The notes under the pieces: generated by a model
What the model was told of the DNA's origin: nothing
The model's database searches: none
Seen by the model: only the letters and a program-made list of their open reading frames with translations
Made by a program: the position numbers and the translations under genes
Shown here: piece by piece, positions 18,516 to 26,017 of the stretch
How positions within the stretch are numbered: the stretch's first letter is position 1
Layout of the letters: the number at the start of each line of letters is the position of its first letter
DNA from: Pimelobacter simplex
Lineage (GTDB): Bacteria; Actinomycetota; Actinomycetes; Propionibacteriales; Nocardioidaceae
NCBI RefSeq assembly: GCF_024662235.1
Contig: NZ_CP096276.1
Location: forward strand, 1,550,001-1,614,000
Length of the DNA stretch: 64,000 nucleotides
Reading direction: 5' to 3'

Positions 18516-19306
18516 TGGGCACCAGCGGGGCGTACGGAGGTAGCGGTGGCCGAGACGGCAAGTCCGTGCGCGACGCCGTTGCTGGACACTTGGACACAAT
18601 CCCGGCTTCGGACGGAGCTGGACCGGCGGACGGTCGTCCAACTCTCGATCCGAACGACCTCCGGAGAATCATCAATCTGATTCGACCGAGGTCCGCCGGT
18701 GGCGGCGGCGGAGACGGTCCCGGGGGTGGCGGGGGCCGCGCGGGCACGAGTGGAGGCAGCGCAGGTGGCCGCACAGGAGGCGGGCCACGGCGGTCGGCCG
18801 CGACTTCAGCGCGCAGTGCGGGGCGTGCGGCGGCTGCTGCATACGCCTATCGCACAGGCGACGCAGCGACACTCGCGCGACTCGGGTTGGACTACGGCGC
18901 GCTTCAGGCACTCGGAGACGACTTCGAGGTCCTGCGCCGAATCGTCGACATGGCCTGCGGCGTCTCCGACAGCACGATCGAGGATCACGAGCAAAGGCGA
19001 GTCGCTGCCAACGTTGGCGATTGGATTCTCGAACAAGAGGCTGACGGGTACGTACCCACACCCGAGGAGATTGTTCGGCGTTCGATCGCCGAGATCATCT
19101 CCGAAACCCTCCTCGTCGAGACCGGCGACCTGATCAACCAGAGTGTGATTGCGGATGTCGCGGAGCAGGACATCCGGGACGCTGCCGAGGCCCTCGCCGC
19201 CCAAGCGAATCTCTCTGTTGGCGGCGCGACCGAGGACGAGATCAGCCGCGCCGTTGAGGATGGACTGGAAACCATTCGCGGCATCGTCGGCGGCGGCTCC
19301 TCATGA
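18515..19306 (+). CDS. qatB: QatB, Qat system protein of unknown biochemical function
   Basis: A 263-residue protein translationally coupled to qatA (ATG at 18515 overlaps its TGA). Residues ~60-95 are extremely Gly/Ser-rich (runs of GGGGG and GGSAGGRTGGG) and look disordered, with a basic Arg/Ala tract after them. The C-terminal ~150 residues are acidic and helical. I see no catalytic motif. The assignment depends on its place between the KAP ATPase and the QueC-like gene, where Qat loci carry qatB. The low-complexity linker is similar in character to those in proteins bridging complex members, but that role is inference. Confidence 0.78.
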   Translation: MGTSGAYGGSGGRDGKSVRDAVAGHLDTIPASDGAGPADGRPTLDPNDLRRIINLIRPRSAGGGGGDGPGGGGGRAGTSGGSAGGRTGGGPRRSAATSARSAGRAAAAAYAYRTGDAATLARLGLDYGALQALGDDFEVLRRIVDMACGVSDSTIEDHEQRRVAANVGDWILEQEADGYVPTPEEIVRRSIAEIISETLLVETGDLINQSVIADVAEQDIRDAAEALAAQANLSVGGATEDEISRAVEDGLETIRGIVGGGSS

Positions 19307-20598
19307 CCAGATTCGCAATGCGACTCAGTGCGCCGTCGCCCGTTTCGCCCGATGATGCGGCGACCTCGTTCTTCTGGCTCACCGACGAGCGCTCAAGCTT
19401 CACCGGCGGACTCGGGCCGAATGCGGCTGCGTTGGGATCAGTGCGACCTCTCAACATCGACTTCGTGCGCCTGGCGGTGACAGCGTTCGCGGCCGACCGC
19501 ACCGTGCCCCGTGTCCGCGGTGGATCGAACTGGAACCAGCGAACGCTAGAGATTGAGGTGCCGGTCTCGACGCCCCGCGTGTGGCGTTCAGCCGCCTCGG
19601 AGCTGGCTGAAGTCCTCGGATTCCTGAGTGGCGATGCTTGGACCCTCTCGTTCGTTAAGGACGAACCAACGAACGATGCGCCGCAACTCCCCGAGAGCGA
19701 TGAGCCGCCTTCTCGAGTCGTGCTGGTGAGCGGTGGTGCCGACTCGGCCATCGGAGCTTTGTACTCCCGATCGCTGTTGGCCGACGACGAACGCCACGTC
19801 CTCGTGTCGCATTTCAGCCACACGATCCTTGCCCCAATACAAAGGCGCGTCGCAGAGGAAGTTGAGCGCCTAGTTGCCGGCCCGGGCCAAGCGCATGTCG
19901 CGATTCATCTGGCCCGCCGGACGACAAGGATCGACGGTTCCAAGTGGCCGACCGAACCCAGCAGCCGGTCTCGATCCCTGCTATTCCTCGCGCTCGGGCT
20001 CGCCGTGGCATCCATCCACGAAGTCCCACTCTGGATTCCAGAGAACGGGTTTGCGTCGATCAACCCGCCGCTTGGTTCCGAGCGTCTGGGGAGCCTTTCG
20101 ACAAGAACGACGCATCCAACGTTCCTCCTGGGACTTTCGGCGGCACTGTCCAAGGTGGGTGCGCACGGGGCCATCGAGAACCCATTCGCGAGCAGCACCA
20201 AGGGCGAGATGTTCCAGATGGCTGCCAGCCTTGTGGGTGCTGACGCGGCAGCCGCCTTTCTCAGTTCGACCCACTCATGCGGGCTCACGGGGCAGCGGGC
20301 ATTTGGAGTCTCCTCCGAGATTCCCTGTGGCGTGTGCTTCGGATGCGTCCTGCGCCGTGCGTCCTTCCAAGCCTCGGGCCTGCACGACGCCACGACCTAC
20401 ATCAGCCCGGGCGGCAACACTGACCTTCAGCGCTGGTTGGCTGAGAACTCAGTTGAGCAACCCATCCGCAATCTCCTCAAGCGGGGATTGGGGGCCCGAG
20501 ACCTAGCCACTCTGGGTCTGCCCACCGGGTATCCGATCCGCGACGCGCTTGACCTCTGCCAGCGCGGCCTGGCCGAACTCGGGAGTTTGTACCCGTGA
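19303..20598 (+). CDS. qatC: QatC, QueC-like PP-loop enzyme
   Basis: A 431-residue protein whose C-terminal two thirds resemble QueC (7-cyano-7-deazaguanine synthase). It has the PP-loop ATP pyrophosphatase signature SGGADS at 143-148 and a zinc-type cysteine cluster (Cys326, then CGVCFGC with Cys342/345/348). The ~135-residue N-terminal extension is longer than in housekeeping QueC. In Qat systems this enzyme is thought to modify a nucleobase or protein in the way QueC makes a deazapurine nitrile; the substrate is not visible from sequence. No other queuosine genes (queD, queE, queF) are nearby, which argues for defence rather than tRNA modification. It overlaps qatB and qatD by four bases each. 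Confidence 0.88.
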   Translation: MTRFAMRLSAPSPVSPDDAATSFFWLTDERSSFTGGLGPNAAALGSVRPLNIDFVRLAVTAFAADRTVPRVRGGSNWNQRTLEIEVPVSTPRVWRSAASELAEVLGFLSGDAWTLSFVKDEPTNDAPQLPESDEPPSRVVLVSGGADSAIGALYSRSLLADDERHVLVSHFSHTILAPIQRRVAEEVERLVAGPGQAHVAIHLARRTTRIDGSKWPTEPSSRSRSLLFLALGLAVASIHEVPLWIPENGFASINPPLGSERLGSLSTRTTHPTFLLGLSAALSKVGAHGAIENPFASSTKGEMFQMAASLVGADAAAAFLSSTHSCGLTGQRAFGVSSEIPCGVCFGCVLRRASFQASGLHDATTYISPGGNTDLQRWLAENSVEQPIRNLLKRGLGARDLATLGLPTGYPIRDALDLCQRGLAELGSLYP

Positions 20599-21362
20599 GG
20601 GGCCTTCCGCCGATCGATATGCACGCTCACATCAAGCCGGAGATCGCTCCGAGCGAGTTGGACGCGCTGGGATCCCTCACCTTCGCTGCTACGCGGACGC
20701 TGGATGAGGCGGAGCAGGCCCTCACGCGGTCAGACCGGTGGACGGTCTGGGGCGTCGGTTGTCATCCCGGTCTCGTTGGAGCCCAGAAGGCGTTCGACGC
20801 CACGCGCTTTGCAAAGCTGATCGAGCACACTCCCTTCGTGAGCGAGGTCGGGCTAGACGGCTCATCTCGGGTTCCGTTGAGCACGCAGCAGGAAACGTTC
20901 GCGGCGATCCTGTCGGTCATCCAGGCGACACCCCGCATTGTGAGCGTCCACAGCTACTCCGCAACAGAAGAAGTGCTCGAAGCGTTGTCAGCCATTCCCA
21001 ATCGAGGGGTCGTCCTTCACTGGTGGCTGGGCACCGAGGCACAAACCGCACGAGCCGTCGACCTCGGGTGCTACTTCTCGGTCAACGCCTCGATGGTTCG
21101 ACGCAGCGAGATTCTTGCGTGGCTGCCTGCAGGGCGCGTTCTCACCGAGACCGACCACCCGTTTGGGGACCGCTTTGTGCGCGGCGTCAGGCGGCCGGGC
21201 AAAGTGGATGCGGTCGAGGATGCGATTGCGAAGCAGTTTGGGCTGACGCCTACCGCGACTCGGCAGTCCCTATGGCGAAACTTCGGCGCACTCGTGGGCA
21301 CTGCTCATTGCGGGAGCGCACTTCCTCGGCCAGTTCGGGTCACATTGGCGGGGGTGGTGTAG
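20595..21362 (+). CDS. qatD: QatD, TatD-like metal-dependent DNase
   Basis: A 255-residue TatD-fold protein starting at GTG 20595 (GTGA overlap with qatC). All metal-ligand motifs are present: HAH (His10, His12), SEVGLDG (Glu84), VSVHSYS (His119), LHWWLG (His142) and TETDHPF (Asp187). It is therefore probably an active hydrolase. TatD proteins are 3'-5' exonucleases or metal hydrolases of the amidohydrolase superfamily, and QatD is the fourth component of the Qat anti-phage system. At 255 residues the length fits the family. Confidence 0.87.
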   Translation: MRGLPPIDMHAHIKPEIAPSELDALGSLTFAATRTLDEAEQALTRSDRWTVWGVGCHPGLVGAQKAFDATRFAKLIEHTPFVSEVGLDGSSRVPLSTQQETFAAILSVIQATPRIVSVHSYSATEEVLEALSAIPNRGVVLHWWLGTEAQTARAVDLGCYFSVNASMVRRSEILAWLPAGRVLTETDHPFGDRFVRGVRRPGKVDAVEDAIAKQFGLTPTATRQSLWRNFGALVGTAHCGSALPRPVRVTLAGVV

Positions 21363-21382
21363 CCGTGGTCGCGGAGCCGCAT

Positions 21383-22231
21383 ATGTCGGCCGATGGCTCG
21401 CGGGATGAGAAGCGAATGAAGCTTCGGTATGCAGGCGTGTGTCGTCTCTGCGGGACAGAGCTTGCCGCCCGCGTCGAAGCCATCTATGAGCGGCCCACGA
21501 AGACCATTAGGTGTGTCGAGTGTCCGGATGGGGCTGCCGTGGCCCTCTCTGACGCCTCGGAGGTCCAGCCGTCGCCAGTCGAAAAGGCGGGCGATGACGG
21601 CGGTGCCGCGGGGTCGTCGGCTCGGCGCGAGTACGAGCGGCGCAAAGCCATGGACGAGGAGCGTCTCCGTCGGAAGTGGGGAAGGCTGGGCGGCATCGCC
21701 GTGGCGCTGTCTGACGAAAAGCAGAGCACGAAGGCGTGGGCGACGGGAGCGGTGGGCGAAGAACGCCTGGGTGCACGGCTCGACTCCCTCGTGTCGGAGT
21801 CGATCGCGGTGCTTCACGATCGACGCATCCCGGGGACGAGAGCGAACATCGACCACATCGCCATTACGACTGCTGGCATGTGGGTGGTCGACGCCAAGCG
21901 ATACAAGGGTCGACCTGAACTGAAGGTCGAAGGCGGCCTCCTTCGTCCCCGGGTCGAGAAGTTGCTTGTCGGTCACCGGGACTGCACCAAGCTGGTCGAC
22001 GGTGTGCTGAAGCAAGTCAATCTCGTCCGTGAGGTCGTTGGCGACATCCCCGTGACCGGTGCACTTTGCTTTGTGGAAGCCGACTGGCCGCTCTTCGGCG
22101 GCGCATTCACGACCAGGGGCGTTCATGCGCTCTGGCCGAACCGGCTCGGGAAGCTGCTCATGGATGCGGAGGGTTCGGTCGACATATCAAGGATCCGGGA
22201 TGAGTTGGCGTCGTACTTCAGACCCGCCTGA
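21383..22231 (+). CDS. zinc-ribbon plus NERD nuclease-domain protein
   Basis: A 282-residue protein. ATG 21383 has GGAG six bases upstream; GTG 21365, two bases after qatD, is a close alternative. The N-terminus has a CxxC...CxxC zinc ribbon (CRLCG ... CVEC), followed by an acidic, charged helical linker. The C-terminal half is a NERD (nuclease-related) domain with PD-(D/E)xK-like residues: GEERL, NIDHI and WVVDAKRYKG, then VLKQVN. NERD domains are predicted to cut or bind DNA. It is the last gene of the defence operon, on the same strand and virtually abutting qatD, so it may be an accessory Hma/Qat component or simply another solo defence gene. Confidence 0.78.
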   Translation: MSADGSRDEKRMKLRYAGVCRLCGTELAARVEAIYERPTKTIRCVECPDGAAVALSDASEVQPSPVEKAGDDGGAAGSSARREYERRKAMDEERLRRKWGRLGGIAVALSDEKQSTKAWATGAVGEERLGARLDSLVSESIAVLHDRRIPGTRANIDHIAITTAGMWVVDAKRYKGRPELKVEGGLLRPRVEKLLVGHRDCTKLVDGVLKQVNLVREVVGDIPVTGALCFVEADWPLFGGAFTTRGVHALWPNRLGKLLMDAEGSVDISRIRDELASYFRPA

Positions 22232-22617
22232 TCTTGACGACTCGTGGACGAAGCACGTCGATGGGCCCCACCGGTGGGGGAGTGCCTGTGATCGTTTGCA
22301 GGCGTCGGCTCCGCCGCGCTGTAGGGCTCGGATTGGGCTCGCTTTCATTCGCAAACGCCTTCAACCCCGCACGCCCACCGTCAACCGGCCAGATGGGCAT
22401 CACCGCAGGCCAGAGGCTAGTTTCGCCTGTCGCGCGCAGTCGATCGCAAGCGCTCGCGGTTACGCTCACGGCCATGTACGTCTTCCCGATGACCCACCAC
22501 GTCGAGTGCGTCGCGCTGCTGGAGCCCGTCACCTCCGCGTGAGCCCCGCCACCCGTGGCGGGGGTGCCCGGGCTCGTCGCGCGCTGCGGCCGGTCCGGAG
22601 CAGGCAGACTGGCGCCC
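22232..22617. other. 386-bp non-coding junction between the defence island and core chromosome
   Basis: No credible gene was found here; the only start codon followed by coding-like sequence gives 22 codons at 22473. The left part has the lower, mixed base use of the island and the right part the strongly GC-biased core style, so a boundary of the mobile element may lie in it. It contains a 14-base palindrome, CCCCACCGGTGGGG, at 22266-22279. No tRNA or obvious att repeat is visible. Confidence 0.4.
22544..22563. terminator. GC-rich hairpin upstream of the YhgE operon
   Basis: CCCCGCCA (22544-22551) pairs perfectly with TGGCGGGG (22556-22563) around a four-base loop. There is no U-tract, which is usual in actinobacteria. 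It could end transcription from the defence operon, although the distance (about 310 bp) is long. Confidence 0.4.
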
Positions 22618-23358
22618 ATGACGACGCCTGAGCCGGACCCGACCCCGGAGCCGCCCGAGGACCTCGTGACCGACGCGGAGCCGGAGCCCGAGCCCGAGCC
22701 GGAGCCGGTGCCGGTCCCGGAGCACCTGGTCCTCACCGGCGGCGCGGTCGACGGCCTGCTCGAGGCGACGACCCTCACGCTGGTCCCGGGCGAGGTCGTG
22801 GTCGCGGTCGGCCGTCCCGGTCACGGCAACGTCGCCCTGGCGCTCGTGCTGGCCGGCCGGCTGCCGCTGAGCAGTGGCACGGTCACCCTGGCCGGCGATG
22901 CCGACCCGAAGCGCCGGCAGCGCGCGGTCGTGCTCGTCGACGTCCCGGGCGTCACCGAGCCGGACGACGCCGTACCGTTCCGGGTCATCGTGGGCGAGGA
23001 GCTGGCCCTGGCCGGGCTGCCCGCGAGCCGCGGTGCCGCCTCGGCCTGGCTGCGCGAGCACCACCTGGAGGCGTGCGCCCGGTCCCGGACCGAGGACGTC
23101 GCCGCCGCCGACCGGCTCCGCACGCTGGCCGAGCTGGGGGCCGAGCGCCCGGGGGCGGCGTTCCTGGTGCTCGTCTCGCCCGACCGGCACGGCCTGCACC
23201 ACCGCGACTGGTGGCCGATCGCCGAGGCCGCCGCCGAGCGCGGGCTCGGGGTCCTGGTCACCGTCAGCGACGCCGTCGACCTGTCCGGCCACCACGTGGC
23301 CGCCGGGCACACCGCCACGATCGGTCCCGCCCACCGTGCCGAGGAGGCCACCGCATGA
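22618..23358 (+). CDS. degenerate ABC-ATPase-like protein
   Basis: A 246-residue protein starting at ATG 22618. After an unusual Pro/Glu repeat N-terminus (residues ~5-35, PEPEPEPEPEP) comes a segment shaped like the start of an ABC ATPase. Where the Walker A motif should be, it reads GRPGHGNV (65-72), so the essential GKS/T is missing. No LSGGQ signature is visible, and the later VLVSPD is only a remnant of Walker B. It is therefore likely unable to hydrolyse ATP. It overlaps the next gene, a YhgE/Pip membrane protein, by four bases, so the two are co-translated and probably interact. This is an inference; the ABC relationship itself is moderate. Confidence 0.65.
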   Translation: MTTPEPDPTPEPPEDLVTDAEPEPEPEPEPVPVPEHLVLTGGAVDGLLEATTLTLVPGEVVVAVGRPGHGNVALALVLAGRLPLSSGTVTLAGDADPKRRQRAVVLVDVPGVTEPDDAVPFRVIVGEELALAGLPASRGAASAWLREHHLEACARSRTEDVAAADRLRTLAELGAERPGAAFLVLVSPDRHGLHHRDWWPIAEAAAERGLGVLVTVSDAVDLSGHHVAAGHTATIGPAHRAEEATA

Positions 23359-25292
23359 ACGCCCTGCGCATCGCCTGGACCGAGCTGTCCCGGCTGCTGA
23401 GCATCCGGATGGGCCGGATCACGGTGCTGGCCCTGGTCACCGTGCCGACGATCTACGCCGGCCTCTACCTGTACGCCAACCACGACCCCTACGCCGCGCT
23501 CAACCGGGTGCCGACCGCGCTCGTCGTCGAGGACGCCGGCTCCACCAGCGCCGACGGGTCCACGCTCGAGGCGGGGCGCGAGGTCGCCGACGAGCTGGTG
23601 GACTCCGGGGACTTCGGCTGGCACGAGGTCGACCGGGCCGAGGCCCAGGCGGGGGTCGACGACGGCACCTACGACTTCGCGCTCATCATCCCGCGCGACT
23701 TCTCCGCGGCGCTGACCAGCAGCGCCGGCTCGGACCCCGAGCAGGCCAAGCTGACGATGCTCACCAACGACGCGAACTCCTACCTGTCCACGACGATCGC
23801 CAACACGGTGGCCACCAAGGTCCGCGACGCGATCTCCGAGCGGGTCTCCAAGGAGGCGGTGAGCACCTTCCTGCTCGGCATCGCCGACGTCCGCACCGGT
23901 CTGGTGCAGGGCGCCGACGGCGCCGGCCAGCTGTACGACGGCCTGCGCGACGCCCGCCGCGGCTCCCAGCAGCTCGTCGGCGGCAGCGAGCAGCTCGCCA
24001 CCGGCGTGGGCGACCTCCAGACCGGCGCGACCAAGCTCCGCGACGGCCTCGGCACCCTGTCGACCAAGACCGCGGCGCTGCCCGCGCAGGCCCGCAAGCT
24101 CGCCGACGGCGCGCGCCAGGTGGCGGCGGGGGACAAGAAGGTCGCCGACGCCGGCGACCGGGTGGCCGGTGCGGTCCACGACGCGCGGCTGGCCTACGAC
24201 CGCGGTCGCGGCGACCTCGCCGACCGGATGGACCAGCTCGGTCTCGACCCGGCCGCGCAGCGCCAGCTGCTCGCGATCTACGACCGGGTCGGCGGCGACG
24301 TCCACGACGTCGACGCCAAGGCCGGTCAGGTCAAGCGCCAGCTCGACAAGCTGTCCTCGGGCGCGGCCCAGGTCGCGGCCGGTGCCGACCAGCTCGCCGC
24401 GTCCGCCCCGGCGCTCGTCGACGGGATCGACCAGGCCCACGCCGGCTCGAAGCAGCTCGTCACCGGTGCCGGCAAGCTGCACACCGGCGCCGGCACCCTG
24501 CACGACGGCACGGTCGAGCTCCGAGCCGGTCTCGGCAAGCTGACCAGCGGCGCCAAGGGGCTGCGCGACGGCCTCACCTCGGGTCTCGACAAGGTGCCCG
24601 ACACGACCGAGAAGTCCCGGCAGCGCATCGCCGAGACGGTGGCGAGCCCGATCGACGTACGGTCGGCCAACAACGCCCAGGCCCGCAACTACGGCGCCGG
24701 CCTGGCGCCGTTCTTCCTCGCGCTGGCCGCGTGGATCGGCGGCTACGTGCTGTTCCTGCTGGTCCGCCCGCTCTCGTCGCGGGCCCTGGCGGCCAACCAG
24801 AACTCGCTGCGGATCGCCGTCGGCGGCTGGCTGCCGCCGGCCCTGATCGGAGCCGCGCAGATGACGCTCGCTTTCGTGGTCGTGGCCTCGGTGCTCGACG
24901 TGGGGGTCGTCGAGGGCATGCGCACCTGGCTGTTCATGATGCTGATCTCGGCCACGTTCGTCGCGATCGTGCACCTGATGAACGCGCTGCTCGGCACTCC
25001 CGGCCAGTTCCTGGCGCTGGTGCTGATGGTGGTCCAGCTCGTCACCGCGGGCGGCACCTTCCCGTGGCAGACGATTCCGCAACCCCTGCACTGGCTCCAC
25101 GACATCCTGCCGATGAGCTATGCGGTCGACGGCCTGCGCCAGCTCATGTACGGCGGCGACCCGGCGCGGGCGACCACGGCGGTCCTGGTGCTCGCGGCGT
25201 ACCTCGTCGGCTCGCTCGCGCTGACCAGCCTGGTCGCCCGCCGGCAGCGGGTGTGGTCGACGACCCGCGTGAAGCCGACCGTCGTCCTCTAG
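23355..25292 (+). CDS. YhgE/Pip family membrane protein
   Basis: A 645-residue protein from ATG 23355. It has one N-terminal membrane segment (about residues 20-40, ITVLALVTVPTIYAGLYLYA), then a ~400-residue extracytoplasmic region full of heptad-like repeats (LVGGSEQLATGVGDLQTGATKLRDGL...). A C-terminal block of about five membrane spans follows (from ~residue 450, PFFLALAAWIGGYVLFL). This architecture is that of the YhgE/phage-infection-protein (Pip) family, also called the ABC-2-like X-X-X-Leu-X-X-Gly heptad-repeat proteins. Members serve as phage receptors in Lactococcus and as secretion accessories in Firmicutes; the actinobacterial role is unclear. It is translationally coupled to the degenerate ATPase-like gene. 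Confidence 0.85.
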   Translation: MNALRIAWTELSRLLSIRMGRITVLALVTVPTIYAGLYLYANHDPYAALNRVPTALVVEDAGSTSADGSTLEAGREVADELVDSGDFGWHEVDRAEAQAGVDDGTYDFALIIPRDFSAALTSSAGSDPEQAKLTMLTNDANSYLSTTIANTVATKVRDAISERVSKEAVSTFLLGIADVRTGLVQGADGAGQLYDGLRDARRGSQQLVGGSEQLATGVGDLQTGATKLRDGLGTLSTKTAALPAQARKLADGARQVAAGDKKVADAGDRVAGAVHDARLAYDRGRGDLADRMDQLGLDPAAQRQLLAIYDRVGGDVHDVDAKAGQVKRQLDKLSSGAAQVAAGADQLAASAPALVDGIDQAHAGSKQLVTGAGKLHTGAGTLHDGTVELRAGLGKLTSGAKGLRDGLTSGLDKVPDTTEKSRQRIAETVASPIDVRSANNAQARNYGAGLAPFFLALAAWIGGYVLFLLVRPLSSRALAANQNSLRIAVGGWLPPALIGAAQMTLAFVVVASVLDVGVVEGMRTWLFMMLISATFVAIVHLMNALLGTPGQFLALVLMVVQLVTAGGTFPWQTIPQPLHWLHDILPMSYAVDGLRQLMYGGDPARATTAVLVLAAYLVGSLALTSLVARRQRVWSTTRVKPTVVL

Positions 25293-25311
25293 CGGGGACG
25301 GACGGGCCGGC

Positions 25312-25887
25312 TCAGCGCACCACGTCGTAGCAGAGCTTCTGGATGCCGTTGACGTAGGTCTCGCTCTCGACCAGGCGCAGCTGCTGCTTGTCCTTGTCGG
25401 TCTCGCTCCACATGCGCTTGCCGGCGCCGAGCACGACCGGGAACACCAGCAGGTGGTAGCGGTCGATGAGGCCGGCGTCGGCCAGCCCGCGCGCCAGCGT
25501 GGCGCTGCCGTGGACGCTGATCGGCCCGCCCTCGGTCTGCTTGAGCGCGGCGACGTCGTCCAGGGAGCGCAGGATGGTGGTCTCGCCCCAGTTGTCGACG
25601 AGGTCGTCCTCGCCGAGGGTGGTCGAGACGACGTACTTGGGCATCGCGTTGTACTTCGGGAACTCCTCGGTCATCGAGGGCCACACCGGGCTGAATCCCT
25701 GGTAGCTCACCCGGCCGAGCATGAGCGCCCCGGCCTCCTCCTGCTCGCGCCCCTTGAGCTCGTAGGCCTCGGGACGGAACTCGATGTCCTGGAAGGTCCA
25801 GCCGTCGTTGCGGTAGTCCTCGCCGCCGCCGGGGCCCTCGACGACGCCGTCGATCGAGACGAACGCGGTGTAGATCAGGGTGCGCAT
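25312..25887 (-). CDS. dihydrofolate reductase family protein (RibD C-terminal fold)
   Basis: A 191-residue protein opening with MRTLIYTAFVSIDGVVEGP, the hallmark of the DHFR-like RibD_C family, and ending with the conserved VFPVVLGAGKRMW and SVHGSATLARGL segments. Family members are NAD(P)H-dependent reductases of the DHFR/riboflavin type, but most single-domain copies in actinobacteria have no assigned substrate. ATG at 25887 is preceded by AGGAGGTCACC on the minus strand, an ideal ribosome site. It is divergent from the ABC exporter and separated by ~130 bp. Its 3' end converges on the YhgE gene with 19 bp between. Confidence 0.85.
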   Translation of the reverse strand: MRTLIYTAFVSIDGVVEGPGGGEDYRNDGWTFQDIEFRPEAYELKGREQEEAGALMLGRVSYQGFSPVWPSMTEEFPKYNAMPKYVVSTTLGEDDLVDNWGETTILRSLDDVAALKQTEGGPISVHGSATLARGLADAGLIDRYHLLVFPVVLGAGKRMWSETDKDKQQLRLVESETYVNGIQKLCYDVVR

Positions 25888-25980
25888 GGTGACCTCCTGG
25901 GTCGGGTTGGGGGCGCTTCCATCCTCTCCACGAACGGAGGGCGGGCGGTACGACAGGTCGGAGCGGATTCTTTTTGCGGC

Positions 25981-26011
25981 TTGTCCTCAAGTCGGCTTGA
26001 GGTTCTACGGT
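25981..26011 (+). promoter_or_regulatory. SoxR/MerR-type operator inside a 19-bp-spaced promoter
   Basis: CCTCAAG (25985-25991) and CTTGAGG (25996-26002) form a perfect 7-bp inverted repeat with a 4-bp spacer, matching 15 of 18 positions of the SoxR box CCTCAAGTTAACTTGAGG. It sits between a -35-like TTGTCC (25981-25986) and a -10-like TACGGT (26006-26011) separated by 19 bp. That long spacing is the one MerR-family activators correct by twisting DNA. The expected transcription start falls at or next to ATG 26018, implying a leaderless mRNA for the ABC exporter. No merR or soxR gene is in the window. Confidence 0.7.
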
Positions 26012-26017
26012 CGGCTC

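Noticed and set aside
19303..20598. Housekeeping queuosine synthesis gene queC
   Set aside because: No queD, queE or queF nearby, an extra N-terminal region, and tight coupling to KAP and TatD-like genes fit QatC.
22232..22617. tRNA gene as integration site of the island
   Set aside because: No cloverleaf, T-loop sequence or CCA-proximal pattern was found on either strand.
22821..25289. Long open frames on both strands across the YhgE region
   Set aside because: They mirror the YhgE/Pip gene; the plus-strand protein has clear family architecture and the others are repetitive Arg/Gly/Ala or Gln/Arg shadows.
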